NCBI RefSeq assembly: GCF_026420145.1
Contig: NZ_JAPMLV010000002.1
Location: forward strand, 372,001 to 436,000
Length of the DNA stretch: 64,000 nt
Reading direction: 5' to 3'
DNA from: Enterobacter pseudoroggenkampii
GTDB lineage: Bacteria; Pseudomonadota; Gammaproteobacteria; Enterobacterales; Enterobacteriaceae
Shown piece by piece: positions 18,652 through 28,000 of this stretch (positions are counted from its first letter, which is position 1; every line of letters starts with the position of its first letter). The notes under the pieces were generated by a model. It was not told the DNA's origin. It saw only the letters and a list, made by a program, of their open reading frames with translations, and made no database searches. The translations under genes were made by a program, and so were the position numbers.

Positions 18652-18702
18652 CCGGTAGCGAGATATTTCTGGGCATAAAAAAAGAGTATCGGCCGCTACC
18701 GG
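18652..18702. repeat. Nine-base inverted repeat flanking the mcp promoter
   Basis: ccggtagcg (18652-18660) and its exact reverse complement cgctaccgg (18694-18702). The distal arm lies inside the sigma-28 promoter spacer and the proximal arm in the mcp leader, so it spans the transcription start. Could be an operator pair. Confidence 0.4.
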
Positions 18703-18712
18703 AAAATGTTTA
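18686..18712 (-). promoter_or_regulatory. FliA (sigma-28) promoter of the chemoreceptor gene
   Basis: Reading the minus strand, TAAA is followed by exactly 15 bases and GCCGATAC, against the consensus TAAA-N15-GCCGATAA (one mismatch). It lies 45 bp upstream of the mcp start codon. Confidence 0.85.
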
Positions 18713-18734
18713 GACTTTAAGCAAATTCAGCGTG

Positions 18735-19736
18735 TTATCGCTCTGTTACTGATGTGTTTACGCGGGTAACAGGCGAGCTTTGACGGTTCTCCCAGAGCAC
18801 CGTCAGCCCCCGCTGCAGGGCAATAAAAATAAACAGCAGAATGCCGATGGCGATCTTCGTCCACCAGGAGCTGAGCGTGCCGTCAAAGTTGATATAGGTT
18901 TGTATCAGCCCCTGGATGGCCACGCCGAACAGCGTCCCCAGCACCGTGCCCACCCCGCCGCTGAGCAGCGTGCCGCCAATGACCACAGAAGCAATCGCAT
19001 CCAGCTCGACGCCCACGCCTGCAAGGGCATAGCCCGCCTGGGTATACACCGAGAAGACGATGCCCGCCAGCGTCGCCAGGCCGGTCGAGAGCATATAGAT
19101 GCGAATAGTCGTGCTGCGGGTTGAAATGCCCATCAGGTTGGCCGACGTGGCGTTACCGCCAATGGCGTAAACCTGATTGCCAAAACGGGTACGGTGAGCG
19201 AGGAAGATGCCAATCACTACCACGCCCAGCATCAGCAGCCCCATCGCGCTCAGGCGGCCGCCGCCGGGAATTTTCCACGCCAGGCTGGAGAGCGTGTCGT
19301 AGATGGGGTGGTTAATTGGAATCGACTCTTCCGACACCAGATAGCTCACACCGCGCAGGAAGAACATTCCCGCGAGGGTAATGATAAACGCCGGGATTTT
19401 CAGCGCGTCGATCAGCAGCCCCATAAAGGCGCCAAACGCGCAGCCCATCGCCAGCACCAGCGGAAACGCCACCAGAGGAGAGATCCCCCAGAAGCCGATC
19501 GCCTTCGCAAGGAACACGCCCGTAAACGCGATCACCGAGCCGACGGAGAGATCGATCCCGCCGGAGAGGATCACGAAGGTCATGCCGACAGCGATGATGC
19601 CTAAAAAGGCGTTATCGGTCAGGATATTGCAAATCACGCGCGTCGAGGCAAACCCCGGGAACTGGGTCAGGCAGTAGAGATACCCCAGCACAAACACGCC
19701 CAGGGTGATCATTAACGGTAAATTACGTTTTATCAT
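18735..19736 (-). CDS. yjfF: Galactofuranose ABC transporter permease YjfF
   Basis: A 333-residue polytopic permease of the RbsC family, nearly identical to E. coli YjfF. It pairs with YtfT to form the membrane channel of the galactofuranose importer. The conserved AraH/RbsC loop segments GGIDLSVGSVIAF and the late VIGGTLLSGGVGTV are present. Start at 19736 (MIKRNLPLM) matches E. coli; the frame extends ten codons upstream. It overlaps ytfT by 14 bp, showing tight coupling. Confidence 0.96.
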   Translation of the reverse strand: MIKRNLPLMITLGVFVLGYLYCLTQFPGFASTRVICNILTDNAFLGIIAVGMTFVILSGGIDLSVGSVIAFTGVFLAKAIGFWGISPLVAFPLVLAMGCAFGAFMGLLIDALKIPAFIITLAGMFFLRGVSYLVSEESIPINHPIYDTLSSLAWKIPGGGRLSAMGLLMLGVVVIGIFLAHRTRFGNQVYAIGGNATSANLMGISTRSTTIRIYMLSTGLATLAGIVFSVYTQAGYALAGVGVELDAIASVVIGGTLLSGGVGTVLGTLFGVAIQGLIQTYINFDGTLSSWWTKIAIGILLFIFIALQRGLTVLWENRQSSPVTRVNTSVTER

Positions 19737-20748
19737 GGCCACGGATCCCCTTAATGATGCTGACAAAGCGCGGTGACTGGACGATCAGCACGCAGAGCAC
19801 GACCACGGCTTTCACCACCTGGTTGAGTTCCGGCTGGAATCCCGACAGCAGGATCCCGGTGTTCATGCCCTGAATGATCAGGGCGCCGATCACCGAGAGC
19901 AGCAGGTTAAAGCGCCCGCCCATCAGCGACCCGCCGCCGATCACCACCGCGAGGATCGCGTCCAGCTCCAGCCAGAGTCCCGCGTTGTTGGCATCGGCCC
20001 CGCGAATATCCGCCGCGACGATGACCCCGGCGATGGCGGCGCAGACGCCGCTCAGCACGTAGGTCAGCATTACCATCAGTCGGGTGTTGACGCCGGCGTT
20101 GCGCGCGGCGCGGATGTTGATCCCGACGGCCTCAATGAACATGCCCAGCGCCGTTTTGCGGGTGAAGAGCCAGAAGACAACGAGCGTGACCAGGGCAATA
20201 ATCACCGGCGTCGGGAAGAACAGAAGGTTGCCGCTACCGAGCCACGCCAGGCTCGGGGAGTTGAAGGTCACAATCTGGCCGGAGGTTATCAGCTGCGCGA
20301 CGCCGCGCCCGGCCACCATTAAAATCAGCGTGGCGACGAAGGGCTGGATTTTCAGCACCGCAACCAGAATACCGTTCCATAATCCTGCCAGCACGCCGGT
20401 GCCCAAGGCTGCCAGCAGGATCACCGGCAGGCTATGTCCGGCCACGGTCATGGAGGCGGCCGTAGCCCCGGCGATAGCCATCACCGCGCCGACGGAGAGG
20501 TCAATCCCGCCGGTGGCAATCACCAGCGTCATTCCGATGGCCAGCAGCGCCACCGGCGCGGCGCGGTTTAAAATGTCTATCGGGCTGCCAAACAGGCGGC
20601 CATCCTGCACGATGATCTGGAAGAAATGCGGCGCGACCAGGCTATCCACCAGCAGAACCACCAGCAGCGCCGCGATTTGCGGCGTGCCGGTTGGCCAGCT
20701 GAAGCGGCGCTTTGACTCACCGGTTTGCGAAAGCGAACGGGGCATCAC
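19723..20748 (-). CDS. ytfT: Galactofuranose ABC transporter permease YtfT
   Basis: A 341-residue permease of the same family as YjfF, with the GGIDLSVGAVMAIAG loop and VIGGGSLMGGRF motif. The start is GTG at 20748 followed immediately by ATG at 20745; aaggag lies six bases before the GTG, and a 341-residue protein beginning MMP matches E. coli. It sits 10 bp after ytfR. With YtfQ and YtfR it imports galactofuranose. Confidence 0.95.
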   Translation of the reverse strand: MMPRSLSQTGESKRRFSWPTGTPQIAALLVVLLVDSLVAPHFFQIIVQDGRLFGSPIDILNRAAPVALLAIGMTLVIATGGIDLSVGAVMAIAGATAASMTVAGHSLPVILLAALGTGVLAGLWNGILVAVLKIQPFVATLILMVAGRGVAQLITSGQIVTFNSPSLAWLGSGNLLFFPTPVIIALVTLVVFWLFTRKTALGMFIEAVGINIRAARNAGVNTRLMVMLTYVLSGVCAAIAGVIVAADIRGADANNAGLWLELDAILAVVIGGGSLMGGRFNLLLSVIGALIIQGMNTGILLSGFQPELNQVVKAVVVLCVLIVQSPRFVSIIKGIRGHDKT

Positions 20749-20758
20749 GATTCACTCC

Positions 20759-22261
20759 TTATGCCGCGATGGCATTCATGATCGCCGGAACGGACAGCTT
20801 ATCCAGCGGGATCTCTGCCACCTGTTTGCGATCGCGCATGATGATGACGCGATCGGCATAGCCCACCAGCTCTTCCAGCTCGGAGGAAATGACCAACAGC
20901 GCCAGACCGTCCGCGCACAGGGTTTCGATAAGCCGGATAATTTCGGCGTGCGCCCCCACGTCAATGCCGCGGGTCGGTTCGTCGAGGATCAGGAACTGGG
21001 GTTTGGTCAGCAGCCAGCGCGACAGCAGCACTTTCTGCTGGTTACCGCCGGAGAGGAATTCAATGGGCTGTTCCGCGCTCGGGGTGCGGATGCCGAGCTG
21101 GCGGATAAAGCGCTCGGCAATGGCGTTTTGCTCGCGCTTAGGGATCGGCCGTAGCCAGCCGCGCTGCGCCTGTAGCGCCAGAATGATATTTTCCCGCACC
21201 GAGGCGGCGGCAATAATGCCGTCCGTTTTCCGGTCCTCCGGGCAGAAGCCGACGCCCAGACAGGAGGCCTGATGCGGCGATCGCAGGGTCTGCGGTTTGC
21301 CCTTGATCAGCGCGCTGCCGCTGTCGGCAGGCTTGATCCCGAAGATCACCTCGGCGGTCTCGGTCCGGCCGGAGCCCAGCAGGCCCGCCAGGCCGACAAT
21401 TTCGCCTGGCCGCACCTCAAGGTTAAACGGCGAGATCACCCCTTTTTTGCCGTAATCGCTGAACGCGGCGACCGGCTTCTCGCTCAGCAGCGTGCGCCCT
21501 GCACGCTGGAGGGCGTTGGTCTCGAGCTCGCGGCCAAGCATCATTTTTACCAGCTCGATTTGCGGCAGCTCGCGGGTTTCGCGGCAGCCGACAAAGCTGC
21601 CGTTGCGCAGCACCGTAATGCGATCGCTCACCTCATACACCTGATCGAGGAAGTGGGTGACGAAGATCAGGCTGACGCCCTGATCGCGCAGCTGGCGCAT
21701 CAGGGTAAAGAGCATCTCCACTTCCTGGGTATCGAGGCTGGCGGTGGGTTCGTCAAGGATCAGCACCTTTGCGGAGAGATCGATCGCGCGACAAATGGCG
21801 ACGATCTGCTGCATCGCCACGGAAAAGCGGTTCAGCGGCTCGCGGACGTCGAGGGAGAAGCCGTACGATTCCATCAGCGTTGTCGCCCGCGCTTCCATCT
21901 CTTTGCGGCGCAGCAGGCCAAAACGGCGTGGTTCGCGGCCAATAAACAGGTTATCCGCCACCGACATATTCGGCAGCAGGTTCACTTCCTGGTACACCGT
22001 CCCGATCCCCAGTTGCTGGGCATGGGCGGTGTTTTTGGGCGAAATGGCGTTACCTTCCAGCCAGATGGTGCCGCGGTCAGCGTGATAAACACCGGTCAGG
22101 GATTTAATCAGCGTCGATTTTCCCGCACCGTTCTCGCCCAGCAGCGCCATGATCTCCCCGCGCCGCAGGCTGAAATCAACGCTATCCAGCGCTTTTACGC
22201 CGGGGAAGAATTTACTCAAGCCCTCTGTGCGGAGGATTTCCTGGTGTTGTTCAGTGGTCAT
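20759..22261 (-). CDS. ytfR: Galactofuranose ABC transporter, double ATPase YtfR
   Basis: A 500-residue protein with two ABC ATPase domains in tandem, like RbsA/MglA. The first half has Walker A GENGAGKST and Walker B ILDEPTASLD. The second has a degenerate Walker A (GLAGLLGSGRTE), signature LSGGNQQK and Walker B ILDEPTRGID. The ATG at 22261 gives the E. coli length; the longer open frame upstream merely translates a REP-like repeat. It powers import of galactofuranose bound by YtfQ. Confidence 0.96.
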   Translation of the reverse strand: MTTEQHQEILRTEGLSKFFPGVKALDSVDFSLRRGEIMALLGENGAGKSTLIKSLTGVYHADRGTIWLEGNAISPKNTAHAQQLGIGTVYQEVNLLPNMSVADNLFIGREPRRFGLLRRKEMEARATTLMESYGFSLDVREPLNRFSVAMQQIVAICRAIDLSAKVLILDEPTASLDTQEVEMLFTLMRQLRDQGVSLIFVTHFLDQVYEVSDRITVLRNGSFVGCRETRELPQIELVKMMLGRELETNALQRAGRTLLSEKPVAAFSDYGKKGVISPFNLEVRPGEIVGLAGLLGSGRTETAEVIFGIKPADSGSALIKGKPQTLRSPHQASCLGVGFCPEDRKTDGIIAAASVRENIILALQAQRGWLRPIPKREQNAIAERFIRQLGIRTPSAEQPIEFLSGGNQQKVLLSRWLLTKPQFLILDEPTRGIDVGAHAEIIRLIETLCADGLALLVISSELEELVGYADRVIIMRDRKQVAEIPLDKLSVPAIMNAIAA

Positions 22262-22265
22262 GGTT

Positions 22266-22384
22266 TCCCCCTCACCCTGACCCTCTCCCCGGAGGGGAGA
22301 GGGGATTGATCGTGCCAATTGTTAATATCCAGCTCCGCCCTGCCTTTCTCCCTCTCCCCTCCGGGGAGAGGGCTGGGGTGAGGG
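22266..22384. repeat. REP-like inverted repeat pair between ytfQ and ytfR
   Basis: Two palindromic units: ctcaccctgaccctctccccggaggggag... (about 22271-22304) and, inverted, ctctcccctccggggagagggctggggtgaggg (about 22351-22383). They fill most of the 132-bp gap inside the operon. In transporter operons such elements commonly protect the upstream binding-protein message, giving more binding protein than ATPase; that function is inferred here. Confidence 0.8.
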
Positions 22385-22393
22385 ACGCGGGTC

Positions 22394-23350
22394 TTAATAG
22401 CCCATATTTTTCTTCTTCTCTAACTCTTCTTTCGCCGTATCAGGCAGGTAGAGGGTGGACTTGGTGACCGTCACTTTCTCCGGCATCGTGCCGTCTTTCT
22501 TGAATTTCTCCAGCGCGTCGAATGCCGGACCCGCCATGTTTGGCGTCAGCTCCACGCTGGCGTTGGCTTCGCCGTCGATCATCGCTTTGTAGATGTCCGG
22601 CACGCCGTCGATAGAGCCGGTGAGGATATCTTTGCCCGGCTTCAGGCCCGCTTCTTTAATTGCCTGAATCGCACCGATCACCATGTCATCGTTGTGGGCG
22701 TAAACCATGCAGATGTTCTTGCCGTTGTTTTCAGCCTTAATGAAGCTCTCCATAACCTCTTTACCTTTACTACGGGTAAAGTCGCCGGACTGAGAGCGGA
22801 TAATCTTAATGTTTGGCGCTTTCGCGATGGCTTCAGCAAAGCCTTTTTTACGGTCGATGGCCACGCTCGCCCCGACGGTACCCTGCAGCTCAACGACGTT
22901 ACACGGCTTGCCGTCGACCTGCTTCACCAGCCAGTCGCCAATCAATTGCCCTTCAAGCACGTTGTTGGCGGTGACGGTGGTCATATAGAGGGATTTGTCT
23001 TTGACGTCGATGGAACGGTCGAGCAGGAAGACCGGGATCTCAGCGTCTTTCGCTTCCTTCAGGACGGGTTCCCAGCCGGTCGCCACGACGGGTGCAATAA
23101 AGATGGCATCCACGCCCTGGGCGATAAAGGAGCGCACGGCTTTGATCTGATTCTCTTGTTTTTGCTGACCATCGGCGATTTTCAGGGTAATGCCGCGTTT
23201 CTGAGCCTCGCTTTTCGCCACGTTGGTTTCTGCCGCTCGCCAGCCAGATTCAGAGCCGACTTGCGAAAAACCTACGGTTAAGGGAGCGGCCATCGCCATA
23301 GACGACATGGCTGCCGAAACTGCTGTGACCAGGAGTAAGCGCTTCCACAT
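22394..23350 (-). CDS. ytfQ: Galactofuranose-binding periplasmic protein YtfQ
   Basis: A 318-residue sugar-binding protein of the RbsB/peripla_BP_4 family with a signal peptide (cleavage after SMAMA). The start at 23350 (MWKRLLLV) matches E. coli; an upstream extension of 42 codons is not coding. It captures galactofuranose for YtfR/YtfT/YjfF. It is divergent from ppa across 309 bp that hold candidate operators. Length is identical to the E. coli protein. Confidence 0.96.
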   Translation of the reverse strand: MWKRLLLVTAVSAAMSSMAMAAPLTVGFSQVGSESGWRAAETNVAKSEAQKRGITLKIADGQQKQENQIKAVRSFIAQGVDAIFIAPVVATGWEPVLKEAKDAEIPVFLLDRSIDVKDKSLYMTTVTANNVLEGQLIGDWLVKQVDGKPCNVVELQGTVGASVAIDRKKGFAEAIAKAPNIKIIRSQSGDFTRSKGKEVMESFIKAENNGKNICMVYAHNDDMVIGAIQAIKEAGLKPGKDILTGSIDGVPDIYKAMIDGEANASVELTPNMAGPAFDALEKFKKDGTMPEKVTVTKSTLYLPDTAKEELEKKKNMGY

Positions 23351-23421
23351 ATGAACGTCCTCGTAGGGTGAGTTATTGTTGGTTAAAAGATGTTCTGCGG
23401 AATGACTATAGCCCATGAAAT

Positions 23422-23442
23422 ATGTAACGAATTGCGTTACAT
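23422..23442. promoter_or_regulatory. 21-bp perfect palindrome in the ytfQ-ppa divergent region
   Basis: atgtaacg-aattg-cgttacat: eight-base arms around a five-base centre, about 72 bp upstream of the ytfQ start codon. Symmetry and placement suggest a repressor or activator site for ytfQ. The factor is not identifiable by sight. Confidence 0.5.
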
Positions 23443-23480
23443 CACACTTCAGAAAAGTGAATAAAACGTTAATCACAAGT

Positions 23481-23496
23481 TTGTAATCGCTTTCAT
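23481..23496. promoter_or_regulatory. GalR/LacI-family-like operator upstream of ytfQ
   Basis: On the minus strand atgaaagcgattacaa, which fits most positions of the GalR/GalS consensus GTGKAANCGNTTNCAC. Located about 130 bp upstream of ytfQ. The remainder of the 309-bp region between ytfQ and ppa (23351-23659) holds the two promoters and nothing else I can name. Confidence 0.5.
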
Positions 23497-23613
23497 TTCG
23501 CCATGAAAAATGCGGCTGAGTTTATGGATTTTCCTGTCATGGAATCGGTCTGAAAAGTGGAGAAAGCGGGGAGATAAAGCGAAAACAGGCGGAGACATTC
23601 AGCGCGAGTTGGC

Positions 23614-23619
23614 TATAAT
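23614..23619 (+). promoter_or_regulatory. Probable -10 element of the ppa promoter
   Basis: tataat preceded by tggc, 41 bp upstream of the ppa start. The matching -35 is weak (near 23591-23596). Confidence 0.5.
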
Positions 23620-23659
23620 ACCTGCCACTTGTTTACCATCCATTTTAAAGGACACCGAC

Positions 23660-24190
23660 ATGAGCTTACTCAACGTCCCAGCGGGTAAAGAACTGCCAGA
23701 AGACATCTACGTAGTTATCGAAATCCCGGCTAACGCAGATCCGATCAAATACGAAGTGGACAAAGAGAGCGGCGCCCTGTTCGTAGACCGTTTCATGTCT
23801 ACCGCGATGTTCTATCCGTGCAACTACGGTTACATCAACCACACCCTGTCTCTGGACGGTGACCCGGTTGACGTGCTGGTCCCAACGCCATACCCACTGG
23901 AGCCAGGCTCCGTCATTCGCTGCCGTCCAGTTGGCGTGCTGAAAATGACCGACGAATCCGGTGAAGATGCGAAGCTGGTTGCGGTACCGCACACCAAGCT
24001 GAGCAAAGAATACGATCACATCAAAGATGTGAACGACCTGCCAGAGCTGCTGAAAGCGCAGATCACTCACTTCTTCGAGCACTACAAAGACCTCGAAAAA
24101 GGCAAGTGGGTTAAAGTTGACGGCTGGGACAACGCAGAAGCAGCGAAAGCGGAAATCATCGCCTCTTTCGAACGCGCTGCTAAGAAGTAA
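23660..24190 (+). CDS. ppa: Inorganic pyrophosphatase
   Basis: A 176-residue cytosolic enzyme that hydrolyses pyrophosphate and pulls biosynthetic reactions forward. The metal-binding signature DGDPVDVLV (residues about 66-74) and other active-site residues (YPCNYGYI, the KEYDHIKDV segment) are present. The start at 23660 follows aaaggac and yields the E. coli length and N-terminus; the open frame 50 codons upstream is non-coding. Codon use is strongly biased to preferred codons, typical of a highly expressed gene. A strong terminator follows. Confidence 0.98.
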   Translation: MSLLNVPAGKELPEDIYVVIEIPANADPIKYEVDKESGALFVDRFMSTAMFYPCNYGYINHTLSLDGDPVDVLVPTPYPLEPGSVIRCRPVGVLKMTDESGEDAKLVAVPHTKLSKEYDHIKDVNDLPELLKAQITHFFEHYKDLEKGKWVKVDGWDNAEAAKAEIIASFERAAKK

Positions 24191-24209
24191 TTCTTACTGC
24201 TGATTGATG

Positions 24210-24235
24210 AAAGCCCCGCATGTCGGGGCTTTTTG
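24210..24235 (+). terminator. Terminator after ppa
   Basis: aagccccg (24211-24218) and cggggctt with a short loop, followed by a run of Ts. Confidence 0.9.
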
Positions 24236-24288
24236 TTGCCTTTGAAAAAGACATACACTCCTGACCATCAAGATCGTGAGCGTTATAC

Positions 24289-24612
24289 ATGCTAAGTTTC
24301 TTTCTTCAAAGCATCAAGATGGGCTACATAAAGGCGTTTGACTGTTACGGCAAAGACAGCAAATGGCAGTATCTCTGCATCATGACATTCCAGCTTGCCT
24401 GGTTTTTGTTTTACTTATGGATCCCTTATCGAAGCGATTATGCGATTCTGCTGTTTTTACTGTTTTTCCTGCCCGTCATTTCAAGCAATACGCGGTGCAT
24501 AAACTACTATGGCCGTTCACGCGCCCTGTGTTTGTTATGGCTTATAGCCCCCTACATCATGCTGTTCGTTCCTCTGTTTTTAACCCGGCGCCGGGATACA
24601 GAAGAGAGTTGA
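24289..24612 (+). CDS. Small polytopic membrane protein, DUF805-like
   Basis: A 107-residue hydrophobic protein with three likely membrane helices (about residues 28-46, 52-63 and 80-99) and charged ends. The pattern LPVISSNTRCINYYGRSRALCLLW resembles the R-x-x-GRS region of DUF805/YhaH-type inner-membrane proteins, though not closely enough to be sure. It replaces the chpSB toxin-antitoxin region that lies near ppa in E. coli K-12. It is AT-rich relative to ppa, begins 98 bp after it, and has its own terminator, so it is an independent or weakly co-transcribed gene. Function unknown. Confidence 0.6.
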   Translation: MLSFFLQSIKMGYIKAFDCYGKDSKWQYLCIMTFQLAWFLFYLWIPYRSDYAILLFLLFFLPVISSNTRCINYYGRSRALCLLWLIAPYIMLFVPLFLTRRRDTEES

Positions 24613-24620
24613 AGGAGCAA

Positions 24621-24658
24621 AAAAACAACGCCACCTCACGGTGGCGTTGTTTTTTTTC
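24621..24658. terminator. Bidirectional terminator between the small membrane protein and ytfP
   Basis: aacaacgccac...gtggcgttgtt hairpin with a T-run on the plus strand and an A-run before it, which serves the minus strand. It ends within the ytfP stop codon. Confidence 0.9.
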
Positions 24659-25001
24659 AGTACTGGTCTCTGTCTAACCAGTTACCGCTTACAATCCGCG
24701 TTAACCCTTCGACCGGACGCTGGTAGACATACATCCACGCACTTCCGTACGGCGTCTGGATCAACTGGCGCGCGTATTCACCGCCCCTGGTGCGCAAGGC
24801 ATCAAGTTCGGCAAGCGTCGCGTTATCAATACGATAGACTTCACCCTGTACTGTTCCTTCGCCCGGAACCGCGCCTGGATAGTGGCCCAGGCTGTACAAC
24901 TGGTAGTTCTCGATATTGTAATTCCCCAGCAGCAGGGCATTGGTCATCCAGTGACTGTTGCCTTGCCTGGTTCTTAAACTGCCGTAGACAAATATTCGCA
25001 T
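24657..25001 (-). CDS. ytfP: Gamma-glutamylcyclotransferase-family protein YtfP
   Basis: A 114-residue protein with the family's N-terminal motif IFVYGSLRTRQGN (phosphate/glutamyl-binding loop YGSLR) and a conserved acidic residue in EVYRIDNATLAELD. Members act on gamma-glutamyl amines or peptides, but YtfP's own substrate is not established. It begins two bases after the tamB stop codon and is probably the last gene of the tamA-tamB-ytfP operon, as in E. coli. Confidence 0.93.
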   Translation of the reverse strand: MRIFVYGSLRTRQGNSHWMTNALLLGNYNIENYQLYSLGHYPGAVPGEGTVQGEVYRIDNATLAELDALRTRGGEYARQLIQTPYGSAWMYVYQRPVEGLTRIVSGNWLDRDQY

Positions 25002-25003
25002 TG

Positions 25004-28000
25004 CTAAAACTCAAACTGATAGAGCAGATCAAGTGCCTGGTCTACGCCGGACACTGCTTCCAGATATAGCTTAGGCATCAGGCGATAGCGTAGCGTGAGT
25101 GTTGCCAGTGAGTCAAAGATCCCCACACCATATTTTACCTGCAGACCCGGCAGTACATAGCCGCTGACCACCACCTGCGAGGAGTCACCCACGCCCTGGG
25201 TGTCCAGCGCCAGATTGCTTACGCCGAACGTCTCGCCGATTTTACCCACAACCTGCCCACTTTGTGCAACCCCCAGACCCACTAACATCGAGGTCATCGC
25301 CGCACTGTCGCTTTGTCCACTGTCCAGACCTTGTCCACGCAGCAGATAAGAGAGGGCTTCCTGCTGGGACATCGCCGGGTCAGAGAAGATCTCCGCCTTC
25401 GGTTCGTCGGCGGAACCGGTGACGCGAACGCCAGCAATAACGTCGTTTTCCGTCGCTTCCGGGTTACGAATCGCTTCAATGTTCAACAGGGGCTGATCCG
25501 GTGGGCCGGAGAACAGCAGCTCACCTTTGCGAACAATCAGATCCTGACCATAGGCATGGAAACGCCCTTCAGGAATGTTGATCTGCCCGTTCAGGCCAAG
25601 CCCTTGTTTATCCTGCGCCACTTTCAGGTCACCCGTGAGCCTCGCCTTCAGCCCAAACGCATTCAACCGCACGTTATTCCCCACGTGCACGGTAAGGTTA
25701 CTATTAATCGGTATGCCAGCGCTCTTCTGTTCGACAGGTTTCAGATTTTCATTGAGCATAACTTCATCACTTGAGACGCCGACCGCACTTTCCGGCACGT
25801 CGTGGACCACGATGCGCGCCCACGGCACGTCGACGCGACCGTCAAGCGTGAAGAGGCTTGGCGTGGCTTCAAAGACCACATCAGGCGAGACGTCCAGGCG
25901 CACCATCGGCGGTACGGTGATGCGCACCTTACTGCCCTTCGCGGCAATACGGGCGCGCCAGTTGTCGAGCTGGCTCCAGTCCGCGTCACCGCTCAGGTTG
26001 ATTTGCCCTTGCTGCGTTAATACCGAGCCGCTCAGCGTCGAGCTCATGCCGTTGAAGTTCATCGCGATCTGGCTGGGCTGCATGTCAAACGGCATGAAGT
26101 TGCCGTCAATATCCAGGCCGCTGAGCCGCAGCTGACCGAACAGCTGCGGGCTTTGCGCGTTGCCGGCCAGGCGCAGGTTAGCGTTCAGCATGCCTTCGGC
26201 TTTTTCCCCACGCGCGAAAATCGGGTTCACCATCGCCAGGTTGAAGTTTCGGATGTTAACGTTGCCGCCCAGATTACGCCGTCCCTGCGGGTCGGTAATC
26301 TGGACTTGACCATCCAACTGACCGTTATTGGTCAGGCGGATTGTCCACCCCAGCTGTGCGCGATTGTTATGCAGATCGGCACTCAGGTTCAGGGTGTCGA
26401 ACGCCACCGGCAGCGGCGCGTCGTTGACCTCCTGCGTTACCTTCACGTTACGCCCGGAGAGCGTCACGCTGCCCTGCGGCAGCCCCTCTTTGGTGGTGTC
26501 CCAGGCGACATCGGCTTTCCCGCTGAAGACGCCGCTCGCCTGCGTGGTATCCGGCATAAACGGTTTTAGCATCGCCAGATCGAAGCGGTTGAGGTTGATC
26601 TGCGCGCGCCCTTCCGCGCCCGCATCGATGGTCTGCGGCACGCACAGTTCCGCATTCGGGTTGGTCCAGCAGTGCGGCCCAATGCTGATCTTCTGCTCGG
26701 CGTTGCGGTAGTCCAGAGCAATGGCGCGCGACAGCGCCAGCGGCCCGACCGGCGTATTGAAACGGGTGTTATCCAGCGTCCCTTTCCAGCGCTCCTCTTT
26801 GCGGTCGAAGCTGCCGGTCAGGTGAAGCTGGCCGGAGACCGGCTCGCCCTGCACCCGCAGCTGGAGGTCGTGCTGCTTCTCGTTGCCTTTAGCGTCCAGG
26901 GTGACCAGGCTAATGTTCACGTCCGGCTGGGAAATACGTTCCACGCGCAGGTTCAGGTTACCGCCGATCTGGTCGGTGGATTTCACATCCCCCTCCACGC
27001 GAACCCGGGCAACGCTCAACTCCTGCCAGCGCAGGCTATTGGCGGTGATATCCGCCAGCAGCTGCGGCGCGTCTACCGTGCCGCGCACCTTCACGAGCCC
27101 CTTCGCCGTACCGCCAAGCCCCGGCAGGGCGTTATCCAGATTCGGCGCGTCGATGGTGGCATCCAGATTGAGATCTTTCACCCCCAGCTCGCCTTTGATA
27201 TCCGCCGTGTTGCGCCCCAGCGCCACGTGCAGGCCCGGGATAACCCACTGCAGATAGCTGTTGCCTTTCACCGAGCCTTCAACGTTTACCTTGTTCTGCT
27301 TCACGTTCCCGGTGAGCTTGATCTCCGGCACGTCCATCTGCCACGTGCCGCCGTACAGGCTGCCGCGCGTTTTAATCAGGCCATCCAGCTTCGACGGCCA
27401 GTCCGGCACCTCTTTGGCGGTGTTAATACCCGTCAGCTTCAGCTCGCCGCGCCAGCTGATCGCCTGCTGCCAGTCGAGCAGCGCGGTCAGCTCGGTTTTA
27501 CCTTCCAGCGCCGCGACGGTCAGCTTGTCAAGGTTGACCTGCTGTTCGTTGCCCTTCGCATCCAGGGTGATGTTCGCGGGCGGCACGCCCTGCCCCTTCA
27601 CCGCGGTGCGGAACGAGAGCGTGTAGTCGGTCATCTTGCCGCTCAGCTTCAGCTTCAGGTCATCGGCCTGGAACTGCTTTTCGCCGGTGAACGGCCAGGA
27701 AAGCTGCTTGCTGACAACCTCAAGATTGAGCGGCAGCCCGGCTTCCGCCAGCTGGGTTTGCGCACGCAGGGCCATATCCACCGGGCCGGAGAGATTCACG
27801 CCAACATCGAGCTTATCGCGCAGCGCCCCGCCCACCTTGACCTTCACTTTCTCGCCTTTCAGCGGGTCGATGTTCAGGGTGCTATTCAGCGTGATATCCA
27901 CCGGCCAGCTGTCGCGCAGCAGCGCATTACCCGACGCATTCACCGAGCCCTGGTTGGTGTCGATATCCAGCGCGTCGAGCTTCATGTTGCCGTCAATGCT

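Noticed and set aside
22262..22318. 19-codon N-terminal extension of YtfR
   Set aside because: It is a translation of the REP-like repeat; the ATG at 22261 gives the standard 500-residue protein.
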